This document shows, one piece after another, positions 1-6,331 of a DNA stretch of 24,273 nt. The stretch is from JAGNZR01 sp051648485. Lineage in GTDB: Bacteria; Fusobacteriota; Fusobacteriia; Fusobacteriales; Fusobacteriaceae. The stretch spans positions 1 through 24,273 of the forward strand of contig JBOFFH010000042.1 in assembly GCA_051648485.1 (NCBI GenBank). Direction: 5' to 3'. Both the position numbers and the translations under genes were made by a program. The notes beneath the pieces were generated by a model that worked only from the letters and a program-made list of their open reading frames with translations, was not told where the DNA came from and searched no databases. Within the stretch, counting starts at the first letter, position 1. The number at the start of each line of letters is the position of its first letter.

Positions 1-2084
1 TTAACATTTAAATGTTGTCCTCCGTTTGGAGTGAAATATCCATCCATTAATGCAACTAAGTTATTTACTCTTTCGTCTCTATCTTTTCCCATAGCTCCAG
101 GAGTTATTGCGAACGTATAAGATATTCCGTCTCCTGCATGCTCGAATGGAAGCTTAGCTACTGATGCAAGAGCTGCTATAGCTCCTCTTGTATCTCTTCC
201 GTTCATTGGGTTAGCTCCTGGTGAGAATGGAGTTCCTGCAAGTCTTCCACAAGGAGTCGTTCCAGTTTTCTTTCCATAAACAACGTTTGAAGTTATTGTT
301 AATATAGATTGAGTTGCTTTTGCATTTCTATAAGTATCATGTTTTCTCATGTAGTTCATGAATTTTTTAGTGATATCTACAGCAAATTTATCTGTTTCAT
401 CATGATTGTTTCCGAATGCTACATATTCTCCTTCTCTTTCGAAGTCAACAGCTATTCCTCTCTCATCTCTGATTACTTTTACTTTTGTATTTTTGATTGC
501 AGCAAGTGAATCGGCAACTATTGAAAGCCCAGCAATTCCAGAAGCTTGGATTCTTCCAACTTCTACATCATGAAGTGCCATTTCAAAAGACTCATATGCA
601 TACTTGTCGTGCATGTAGTGAATAACTTTAAGAGCGTTGTTATAAACTCCTGATAGCCATTCCATCATAGCTTCAAACTTAGGTAAAACTTCATCAAAAT
701 CTAAGTACTCAGATGTAATTCCTTCGAATTTAGGTGCTACTTGAGCTCCTGATTTTTCATCTCTTCCACCATTTATTGCATATAATAGTGCTTTTGGAAG
801 ATTTACTCTAGCTCCAAACAGTTGCATTTGCTTTCCTATCTTCATAGGAGATACACAACAAGCTATTCCATAGTCATCTCCAAAGTCAGGTCTCATTAAA
901 TCATCATTTTCATACTGAATAGCTGATGTATCTATTGAAACTTTAGCACAGAACTTCTTCCAGTTTTCTGGAGATTTAGTAGACCATAAAACTGTTAAGT
1001 TTGGCTCTGGAGCTGGTCCTAGGTTGTAAAGAGTATTTAAGTATCTGAATGATGTCTTAGTTACAAGAGTTCTTCCATCTACACCTTCTCCTCCTAAAAC
1101 TTCTGTTACCCAAGTAGGATCTCCTGAGAATAAATCATTGTACTCTGGAGTTCTTAAGAATCTTATTATTCTTAATTTTATTATGAACTGGTCCACCATA
1201 TCTTGAGCTTCCTCTTCAGTTATGATTCCAGCTTTTAAATCTCTTTCAACATATATATCTAAGAAAGTTGAAGTTCTTCCTAAAGACATTGCAGCACCGT
1301 CTTGATCTTTAGTTGCTGCTAAGTATGCAAAGTATAGCCACTGAATAGCTTCTTTTGCATTTGTAGCTGGCTTAGTTACATCGAAACCATAAGAAGCACA
1401 CATTTTTACAAAAGTATTAAGAGATTTTATTTGCTCTGATACTTCTTCTCTCTTTCTGATTATTTCGTCAGTCATAGCTGGAGCTTCTAATCTTTTTAAC
1501 TCAGATTTTCTTTCAGCTAATAATGCAGAAGTTCCATAAAGAGCAACTCTTCTATAGTCTCCTATTATTCTTCCTCTTCCATAAGCATCAGGTAATCCAG
1601 TAACTATACCAGATTTTCTTACTGCTCTCATTTCTTCAGTATAAGCAGAGAATACTCCATCATTATGAGTTTTTCTGTATCTTGTGAAAATTTCTTTAGT
1701 TATTGGATCAATTTCATATCCGTATGCAGTTAAAGAGTTTTCAACCATTTTTAATCCACCCTTAGGGTAAATTCCTCTTTTTAGAGCTCCATCTGTTTGA
1801 AGTCCAACTATAGACTCTGCATCTTTTATGATGTATCCTGGTCCGTAAGTATCTATTGATTGAGGTGTTCTAGTTTCAACATCATAAACACCCTTTTCGT
1901 TTTCTATTTTAAACATTTCTGTTAATTTGTTCCAAACTGCTTTAGTGTTATCAGAAGCCCCTGTTAAAAAACTTTCATCCTCTGTATATGGTGTATAGTT
2001 ACTTTGAATAAAGTCTCTTACACTGATTTCAGCTTTCCAAGCATCTCCTGTAAATCCATTCCAAGCTTTTGTCATATTTTCCAT
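1..2084 (-). CDS. pflB: Formate C-acetyltransferase (pyruvate formate-lyase), 3' end outside window
   Basis: Glycyl-radical enzyme that splits pyruvate with CoA into acetyl-CoA and formate in anaerobic cytosol. About 694 codons are visible. The N-terminus reads MENMTKAWNGFTGDAW, close to known PflB. The catalytic cysteine pair sits in ACCVSPM at residues 409-410 (bases 855-860); E. coli uses Cys418-Cys419. The reading frame leaves the window just after GGQHLNV, so roughly the last 50-55 residues, including the glycyl-radical RVSGY motif, are not in view. The start ATG at 2082-2084 has GGAGGG six bases upstream; a second ATG three codons on is less well spaced. The gene has its own promoter at 2182-2209 and is separated from the upstream genes by a terminator. 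The activase pflA would be expected downstream, outside the window. Confidence 0.97.
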   Translation of the reverse strand, partial: MENMTKAWNGFTGDAWKAEISVRDFIQSNYTPYTEDESFLTGASDNTKAVWNKLTEMFKIENEKGVYDVETRTPQSIDTYGPGYIIKDAESIVGLQTDGALKRGIYPKGGLKMVENSLTAYGYEIDPITKEIFTRYRKTHNDGVFSAYTEEMRAVRKSGIVTGLPDAYGRGRIIGDYRRVALYGTSALLAERKSELKRLEAPAMTDEIIRKREEVSEQIKSLNTFVKMCASYGFDVTKPATNAKEAIQWLYFAYLAATKDQDGAAMSLGRTSTFLDIYVERDLKAGIITEEEAQDMVDQFIIKLRIIRFLRTPEYNDLFSGDPTWVTEVLGGEGVDGRTLVTKTSFRYLNTLYNLGPAPEPNLTVLWSTKSPENWKKFCAKVSIDTSAIQYENDDLMRPDFGDDYGIACCVSPMKIGKQMQLFGARVNLPKALLYAINGGRDEKSGAQVAPKFEGITSEYLDFDEVLPKFEAMMEWLSGVYNNALKVIHYMHDKYAYESFEMALHDVEVGRIQASGIAGLSIVADSLAAIKNTKVKVIRDERGIAVDFEREGEYVAFGNNHDETDKFAVDITKKFMNYMRKHDTYRNAKATQSILTITSNVVYGKKTGTTPCGRLAGTPFSPGANPMNGRDTRGAIAALASVAKLPFEHAGDGISYTFAITPGAMGKDRDERVNNLVALMDGYFTPNGGQHLNV

Positions 2085-2153
2085 ATTATCCCTCCATTTT
2101 TAACCTAAAATTTATTTTGTTATTTCTAGTTTTATAATTTTTTAATTGCCGTT

Positions 2154-2174
2154 TTGTAAACTAATACTTCACAA
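2154..2174. promoter_or_regulatory. Inverted repeat at predicted pflB start site
   Basis: The plus strand reads TTGTAAA, seven bases, TTCACAA; the arms match at six of seven positions. It covers the predicted first transcribed bases of pflB, where a bound repressor would block initiation. The half-sites resemble Rex or CRP/FNR-type half-sites, but their spacing is 7 instead of 4, so no factor is assigned. Confidence 0.35.
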
Positions 2175-2181
2175 CAATATT

Positions 2182-2209
2182 ATTATATCATTTTTTACAA
2201 TTTTGTCAA
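2182..2209 (-). promoter_or_regulatory. pflB promoter
   Basis: On the minus strand a perfect TTGACA (2204-2209) is separated by 16 bases from a perfect TATAAT (2182-2187) preceded by TGA, an extended -10. The predicted start is near 2175, giving a leader of about 90 bases. It lies directly upstream of pflB in the right orientation. Confidence 0.8.
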
Positions 2210-2391
2210 ATCAAATTTGTATTATTTTCACTTATGATACTATTATCTTAGAAAAAAAAGCTAATTCATTCGGTTTTTAAAACTAAAAATGTTTAATTAC
2301 TATTGATATGTATATGTATCTAAAAAAATTATTTACAACATATTTTAAAAATTTTTAAGATATTATAGATTTTTTAAAGAGCATTTTTTTA

Positions 2392-2406
2392 TTTTATCAG
2401 ATAAAA
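2392..2406. repeat. 15-base palindrome TTTTATC-A-GATAAAA
   Basis: A perfect 7-1-7 inverted repeat about 185 bases upstream of the pflB -35. It is AT-rich, so it could be chance, but it is operator-like. It touches an adjacent A7C/GT7 hairpin at 2403-2422. Confidence 0.3.
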
Positions 2407-2440
2407 AAACAACCGTTTTTTTATTAAAAATATTTGCTCC

Positions 2441-2463
2441 AATGTTAAACAACAGTTAACATT
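2441..2463. promoter_or_regulatory. 8-7-8 inverted repeat AATGTTAA-N7-TTAACATT
   Basis: The arms are perfect eight-base complements separated by ACAACAG. With the repeat at 2154-2174 it shares the pattern TGTnAA-N7-TTnACA. It could be a second operator for pflB or a small RNA hairpin just past the terminator of the 71-residue gene. Confidence 0.35.
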
Positions 2464-2491
2464 AAATTCTTGTGATTTTTAGATTTTTCAG

Positions 2492-2526
2492 AAAAAAATT
2501 CCCCAATAATTTCTATTAGGGAATTT
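2492..2526 (-). terminator. Rho-independent terminator after the 71-residue gene
   Basis: On the minus strand AAATTCCC pairs with GGGAATTT (2519-2526 with 2496-2503). The stem continues inside past one mismatch with four more pairs and a five-base loop, and is followed by seven T. It begins 15 bases after the stop of the small gene and would close the pnp-rlmD cluster. Confidence 0.8.
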
Positions 2527-2541
2527 CTAATACTTTTTCAA

Positions 2542-2757
2542 TTATAATTTTTCATGAATGCTTTGTAGTTGAATTGTAGCGCATTTGCAACCTAAAGAAA
2601 TATCAATATGTTTTGTTGGATCTTTGTAATTTACATCCCAGCCATCATCCTCTTCCATGTAGCCAACTTCTCCTATAAAATCCAATTCAAAGCCTTCTTT
2701 ATTTAATTGCTCTTCTGTTTTTTTAATTTTTTTTAAAAATTGATCTTTAGTTAACAT
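2542..2757 (-). CDS. Hypothetical 71-residue acidic protein
   Basis: I do not recognise this protein. It has a lysine-rich first third that could be helical (residues 1-22), then a very acidic patch EEDDGWD (about 35-41), then a stretch with the pair CKC near residues 57-59. There is no signal peptide or membrane segment, so it is probably cytosolic. Coding is supported by a strong ribosome site (GAGGAGG seven bases before the ATG) and by a clear terminator just after the stop. It lies 77 bases after rlmD, with a weak promoter-like pair in the gap, so it may be co-transcribed or have its own transcript. The CxC pair could bind metal, but nothing else supports that. Confidence 0.7.
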   Translation of the reverse strand: MLTKDQFLKKIKKTEEQLNKEGFELDFIGEVGYMEEDDGWDVNYKDPTKHIDISLGCKCATIQLQSIHEKL

Positions 2758-2786
2758 TTTTTTCCTCCTCGTACATTTGAAAAATC

Positions 2787-2816
2787 ATATTAAAAATATT
2801 TACCTCTAAATCTCAA
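2787..2816 (-). promoter_or_regulatory. Possible promoter of the 71-residue gene
   Basis: On the minus strand TTGAGA (2811-2816) lies 18 bases from TAATAT (2787-2792). Both hexamers are imperfect and there is no TGn extension. It fits the larger gap (77 bases) after rlmD. Confidence 0.3.
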
Positions 2817-2834
2817 TTTTTCCTTTAATTTTTT

Positions 2835-4205
2835 TTAATTTAATGTTTTCAGTACAAATCTAGCTACACACTCAATATGTGAAGTCTGTGGAAACATATC
2901 TACGGGTTGAATTTTTTCTAATCTATATCCCGCTGTAGTTAGCACTTCAGCATCTCTTGCTAAAGTAGAAGGATTACAAGATATATATATAATTTCATTT
3001 ATCCCTGTACTTGCTATACTTTTTAGTGATTCTTCATCTACTCCTTTTCTAGGAGGATCTAAAAGTATCCCATCTATTTTTTCTTTTTTTATAAGAGTTG
3101 AAAGTTTTTCCTCCACAGCTCCATTTATAAATTCAATATTTTTGATATTATTTTCTTTAGCAGTTTGCTTTCCATCCTCAGTAGCTGACTTTACAATTTC
3201 AATAGCATAAACTTTTTTAGCTTTTTTAGCCAATATCATACCTATTGTTCCTGTACCTGAATATGCATCTACCATAGTTTGATTTTCTATTCCTTCAGAA
3301 AATTCTAATGCTAAAGAATAAAGTTTTTTAGTTTGTTCAATATTTATTTGAAAAAAAGAAGTAGGTGATATATTAAATTCTATTCCAAAAAGATTTTCTT
3401 TTAAAGTTTTATCTCCTAAAATATGAATATTTTCTTTACCTAAAGCAAAATTAGTTATCTCTTTATTTAATGAAATATAAATAGATTTTATCTCTTTTAT
3501 CTCTTCTTTCAATTTAGTTAATAAATCTAAAATTTTTCTATCATCTTTTTTTCCATTTATAACTAAAACAACCATAGCTTCATTTTTAGTGTTAGTTCTA
3601 ACCATTATATGACGAAGTATACCCTTGTGATTTTCTTCGTTATAAACAGATACAGGAAATTTTAAATTATTTACCAATTCTTTAAATTTCTGTATTATCA
3701 CATTTCCAAGTATAGAGTTTAGAAAATTTTCTTCTACTTGAAAAACTTCATGAGATCTTTTACGAAAAAACCCTGTTATAACTTTATTGTTTAAAGTTGC
3801 AAATGGTTCTATCACTTTATTTCTATAATTATAAGGATTCTCTGCTCCAAGAATAGGTAAAATATTAATATTTTCAATTTTTCCTATTTTTTTCATTACA
3901 TCTTCCACCATTAAAGTTTTGTATTTTAGCTGAGCTGAATAATTTAGTTGTGCAAAATCACATCCATGAAACTCTTCAAAAGTTATTTTATCAGAGTCAA
4001 CTCTTTCTTCTCCAGGAGTTATTATTTTTTCAATAAGTCCACGACCATAAGTTTTCTTTAAAGATATAAGCTCTACTAAAACTAAATCTCCTGGAACACT
4101 CATCGGAACAAAAACAGCAAAACCATCATAATATCCCAATCCTTCTCCACCGTAAACTATTTTTTCTATTTTTATCTCTAATTTATCACCTTTTTTGAAT
4201 TTCAC
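2835..4205 (-). CDS. rlmD: 23S rRNA (uracil-5-)-methyltransferase, RlmD/TrmA family
   Basis: Cytosolic SAM-dependent enzyme that makes 5-methyluridine in RNA, most likely a 23S rRNA position. An N-terminal TRAM domain (about 1-60) precedes the class I methyltransferase fold, with DAYSGTGTIGM as SAM-binding motif. Further on are DPPRKG, then ISCNPSTLARD with the nucleophilic Cys (about 410), and the base Glu in HIECVARF. The start is uncertain: a GTG at 4211 would overlap its own ribosome site, whereas the GTG at 4205 lies five bases after AAGGAG, so I prefer 4205 (456 residues). It follows ftsL with almost no gap. Of the cysteines that hold the 4Fe-4S cluster in E. coli RlmD only one (in FHGCDFAQL) remains, so the cluster is probably absent. 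Whether the target is U1939, U747 or both cannot be told. Confidence 0.93.
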   Translation of the reverse strand: MKFKKGDKLEIKIEKIVYGGEGLGYYDGFAVFVPMSVPGDLVLVELISLKKTYGRGLIEKIITPGEERVDSDKITFEEFHGCDFAQLNYSAQLKYKTLMVEDVMKKIGKIENINILPILGAENPYNYRNKVIEPFATLNNKVITGFFRKRSHEVFQVEENFLNSILGNVIIQKFKELVNNLKFPVSVYNEENHKGILRHIMVRTNTKNEAMVVLVINGKKDDRKILDLLTKLKEEIKEIKSIYISLNKEITNFALGKENIHILGDKTLKENLFGIEFNISPTSFFQINIEQTKKLYSLALEFSEGIENQTMVDAYSGTGTIGMILAKKAKKVYAIEIVKSATEDGKQTAKENNIKNIEFINGAVEEKLSTLIKKEKIDGILLDPPRKGVDEESLKSIASTGINEIIYISCNPSTLARDAEVLTTAGYRLEKIQPVDMFPQTSHIECVARFVLKTLN

Positions 4206-4207
4206 TT

Positions 4208-4477
4208 TCACTCCTTATTTCCAGTCTCCATTTGAAGATATTCTATGTATCTTGTTGTTTTAAATCCTTTCAGTTCCAATTCTTTTCTAATCTTTTCTAA
4301 ATCAATAGCTTTATCATATTCTATAATTTTGTTATCATAATCTTTTTGAATTTCTTGTAAATCTTTTTCTTTCTTTTGAAGAATTTTTTCTTTTTTAGAA
4401 ACCTCATTGAGATATTTATTATTTATTCCCCAAAGACTTAAAACAAAGATAAAAAGCAATATCAATTTCCACTTCAT
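4208..4477 (-). CDS. ftsL: FtsL/DivIC-like septum protein
   Basis: This is an 89-residue bitopic membrane protein. A short cytoplasmic Met-Lys start is followed by one membrane segment (about 4-20), then a lysine/glutamate-rich heptad region (about 25-65) typical of a coiled coil, and a short C-terminal tail. That architecture and the position directly after rsmH match FtsL, which pairs with FtsB/DivIC at the division septum. The sequence itself is too diverged to prove it. The ATG lies two bases after the rsmH stop, and its ribosome site (GAGAGG) is inside the last codons of rsmH, so the two are translationally coupled. It could instead be an FtsB/DivIC-type protein. Confidence 0.7.
   Translation of the reverse strand: MKWKLILLFIFVLSLWGINNKYLNEVSKKEKILQKKEKDLQEIQKDYDNKIIEYDKAIDLEKIRKELELKGFKTTRYIEYLQMETGNKE
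4211..4216 (-). promoter_or_regulatory. Ribosome binding site deciding the rlmD start
   Basis: AAGGAG on the minus strand shares its last base with the first in-frame GTG (4209-4211) but lies five bases before the second GTG (4203-4205). This favours the later start. Confidence 0.55.
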
Positions 4478-4479
4478 GA

Positions 4480-5415
4480 TTAAATCCTCTCAATTACACG
4501 CAGCTTCGATGAACGAGCTCTTTTATTATATTTTAATTCCTCCTCTGAAGGAATTATAGGTTTTTTTGTAATTGGCTTAACTATTGCTTCATGATCACAC
4601 ATACACATAGGAAGTTTTGGAGGACATATACATCCTGTAGCAAAATCTTTAAACATAGTTTTTACTATTCTGTCTTCTAAAGAATGGAAAGTTATTATAG
4701 CTAATCTTCCATCTTTTTTCAAAAGCTCTACCGATTTGTTAATAGCATTTTCTAAAACTTCTAACTCTTTGTTAACTTCTATTCTAATTGCTTGGAAAGT
4801 TTTTTTAGCTGGATGCTTAGAAGCTCTTTCAGGATAAGCTCTTTTTATAATAGTAACTAAATCTCCAGTTGTTTCAACTGGTTTAATTTTTCTACTCTCA
4901 CATATAGCACGAGCTATTCTTCTTGCATGACGATCTTCTCCATATTCGAAAATCATTTTAGAAAGTTGTCCCTCGTCATAAGTGTTCACCACTTCATAAG
5001 CAGATATTTCAGCATCATTGTTCATTCTCATATCTAGTCTTGCATCAAATCTATAAGAAAATCCACGTTCTGCATCGTCTATTTGTGTAGAAGAAACCCC
5101 TATATCCATAAGTATTCCATCTACCTTGTCGTAACCTGCCATATATATAACTTTATCTATATTTTCAAAATTATTTTTAAAAACTTTCCAATTGCTATAG
5201 CCTTGTAATCTTTCTTTAGCATGCTTTATTGCCTGATCATCTTGATCTATAGAAATTAGAACTCCTTTTTCTGAAAGTCTTTTAAGTATTCCCTCTGAAT
5301 GGCCTCCACCACCTAAAGTACAATCTACATAAACTCCATCAGGATTTAAAACTAAACTATCCAGTGTTTCATAATATAGCACTGGGATATGATATTCATC
5401 AAAAATTTCTTCCAT
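4480..5415 (-). CDS. rsmH: 16S rRNA (cytosine(1402)-N4)-methyltransferase
   Basis: RsmH (MraW) methylates N4 of C1402 in the 16S rRNA decoding centre using SAM. The 311-residue length is normal. The N-terminal HIPVLYYETLDSL is followed by the SAM loop CTLGGGGHS (residues 32-40), then DGILMDIGVSS and the RGFSYRFDARLDMRM region. Near the C-terminus come ITFHSLEDR and the family ending ARSSKLRVIERI. The cysteine-rich stretch GCICPPKLPMCMCDH near residues 260-275 is typical of some lineages. Its ribosome site is AAGGTG six bases before the ATG. In many bacteria rsmH opens the dcw cluster; here it is followed only by an ftsL-like gene and then rlmD. A terminator-like hairpin lies just upstream, so it may be partly uncoupled from yggT. 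Confidence 0.97.
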   Translation of the reverse strand: MEEIFDEYHIPVLYYETLDSLVLNPDGVYVDCTLGGGGHSEGILKRLSEKGVLISIDQDDQAIKHAKERLQGYSNWKVFKNNFENIDKVIYMAGYDKVDGILMDIGVSSTQIDDAERGFSYRFDARLDMRMNNDAEISAYEVVNTYDEGQLSKMIFEYGEDRHARRIARAICESRKIKPVETTGDLVTIIKRAYPERASKHPAKKTFQAIRIEVNKELEVLENAINKSVELLKKDGRLAIITFHSLEDRIVKTMFKDFATGCICPPKLPMCMCDHEAIVKPITKKPIIPSEEELKYNKRARSSKLRVIERI

Positions 5416-5441
5416 TTTTTCACCTTCTTTTTAATTTAAAA

Positions 5442-5471
5442 GAGGAGAGAAAGAACAATCTCCCTCTCCTC
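5442..5471 (-). terminator. Hairpin between yggT and rsmH (terminator or attenuator)
   Basis: A perfect eight-pair stem, GAGGAGAG with CTCTCCTC (5464-5471 with 5442-5449), with a 14-base loop, lies 16 bases after the yggT stop. On the minus strand it is followed by TTTTAAATT, a weak U-run, and then the rsmH ribosome site. It may stop only part of the transcripts, or act on RNA stability. Confidence 0.5.
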
Positions 5472-5487
5472 CTATTTTTCAATTTTT

Positions 5488-5757
5488 TTAAAACGATAGT
5501 CTATAAACTAAAAATGTTAACACTCTTTGAGCAAGTCTAGCTAAAAAATAAACTACTATTGGACTTAAATCCATGTATCCTTTTCCAATAGGAATGATAA
5601 TTTTACATTTTTCTAAAACAGGATCCGTTATTTTATAAACTAACTCTGTAAACTCATTTCTACTGCCAGGAGCTATCCAAGAGATAACTACTCTTACAAA
5701 TAAAATAATTAAAAATACATCTATAACTTTATTAAAAACATTTAACAAAAAAAACAT
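5488..5757 (-). CDS. yggT: YggT family membrane protein
   Basis: An 89-residue integral membrane protein with two hydrophobic segments (about 1-26 and 65-85) around a short loop. The loop contains VVISWIAPGSRNEFTELVYK and a downstream IIPIGKGYMDLSPIVVYFLA, which is the YggT family signature. Family members are often found near cell-division and envelope genes and have been linked to osmotic tolerance and to factor-independent division processes; the molecular function is unsettled. It follows pgsA by 12 bases with a clear GAGGTG ribosome site, so it is part of the same transcript. It is followed by a hairpin. Confidence 0.9.
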   Translation of the reverse strand: MFFLLNVFNKVIDVFLIILFVRVVISWIAPGSRNEFTELVYKITDPVLEKCKIIIPIGKGYMDLSPIVVYFLARLAQRVLTFLVYRLSF

Positions 5758-5769
5758 TTAACACCTCTA

Positions 5770-6306
5770 TTAATTTTGATTTAAAAAGTAATGTTTTGCT
5801 GCTTTAGTGTACTCCCAACCTGACCATACAGTTAAAATAACTGGAATTAACATCAAGTAAAAGTTATACTCTTTATTTGGCTGAAAAAGCAAAATAATAA
5901 TTATAACTACCATTTGAGATGTTGTTTTATATTTCCCTAATTTTCCTGCCGGTATAACTTCACCACTGGCTGCAGCCAAAGTTCTTATTCCGCTTATTAA
6001 AAACTCACGAGCTATAACTACAACCGACATCCAAGAGGGAATCCACCCATTTCCAACGAAAATTACCATGGCAGATATTACTAAAATTCTATCTGCCAAT
6101 GGATCCATAAGTTTTCCAAAATCTGTTATTAAATTATGTTTTCTTGCTAAATATCCATCTAACCAATCTGTAATGGCTGCCGTTACAAACAGTACAAAAG
6201 CAATGTATCTATAAACATCACCTTTAACTGGAGCTGCTTCTAAAAAATATATAAAAGGGATAGCTAAAAGCATCCTAGATGTAGTTAATTTATTTGGCAA
6301 ATTCAT
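5770..6306 (-). CDS. pgsA: CDP-diacylglycerol--glycerol-3-phosphate 3-phosphatidyltransferase
   Basis: Membrane enzyme that makes phosphatidylglycerophosphate from CDP-diacylglycerol and glycerol 3-phosphate, the committed step to phosphatidylglycerol and cardiolipin. The full CDP-alcohol phosphotransferase signature D-G-x2-A-R-x8-G-x3-D-x3-D is present in DWLDGYLARKHN and DFGKLMDPLADR, giving metal-binding aspartates. Several hydrophobic segments surround it. The N-terminal NLPNKLTTSRMLLAIPFIY is typical. Two in-frame ATGs exist; the upstream one (6310-6312) is only one base from AGGAGG, while that at 6304-6306 is seven bases away, so I chose the latter (178 residues). It sits 25 bases after rimO (19 from the upstream ATG) and 12 before yggT. 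Confidence 0.95.
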   Translation of the reverse strand: MNLPNKLTTSRMLLAIPFIYFLEAAPVKGDVYRYIAFVLFVTAAITDWLDGYLARKHNLITDFGKLMDPLADRILVISAMVIFVGNGWIPSWMSVVVIAREFLISGIRTLAAASGEVIPAGKLGKYKTTSQMVVIIIILLFQPNKEYNFYLMLIPVILTVWSGWEYTKAAKHYFLNQN

Positions 6307-6313
6307 AGCCATT

Positions 6314-6319
6314 CCTCCT
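6314..6319 (-). promoter_or_regulatory. Ribosome binding site deciding the pgsA start
   Basis: AGGAGG on the minus strand is one base from the first in-frame ATG and seven bases from the second. Normal spacing favours the second (4 bases of the first Met-Ala codons are then leader). Confidence 0.6.
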
Positions 6320-6331
6320 AAAATTTATATT

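Larger units (their letters stand above)
2085..2541. other. Non-coding region upstream of pflB (457 bases)
   Basis: No convincing gene is seen on either strand. It holds the pflB leader (about 90 bases), the pflB promoter at 2182-2209, an imperfect inverted repeat at the predicted start site (2154-2174), a 15-base palindrome (2392-2406), an A/T-rich perfect hairpin (2403-2422), an 8-7-8 inverted repeat (2441-2463) and the terminator of the 71-residue gene (2492-2526). The about 180 bases between 2210 and 2391 are AT-rich with no structure I can support. Confidence 0.7.

Noticed and set aside
2168..2174. A Rex or CRP/FNR box at the pflB start site
   Set aside because: The half-sites look alike but the seven-base spacer does not fit the known four-base (Rex) or six-base (TGTGA-type) spacing, so no named regulator is claimed.
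2403..2422. A terminator made of A7C-AACC-GT7
   Set aside because: The stem has a single G-C pair and no U-run after it apart from its own arm; too weak and too far from any gene end.
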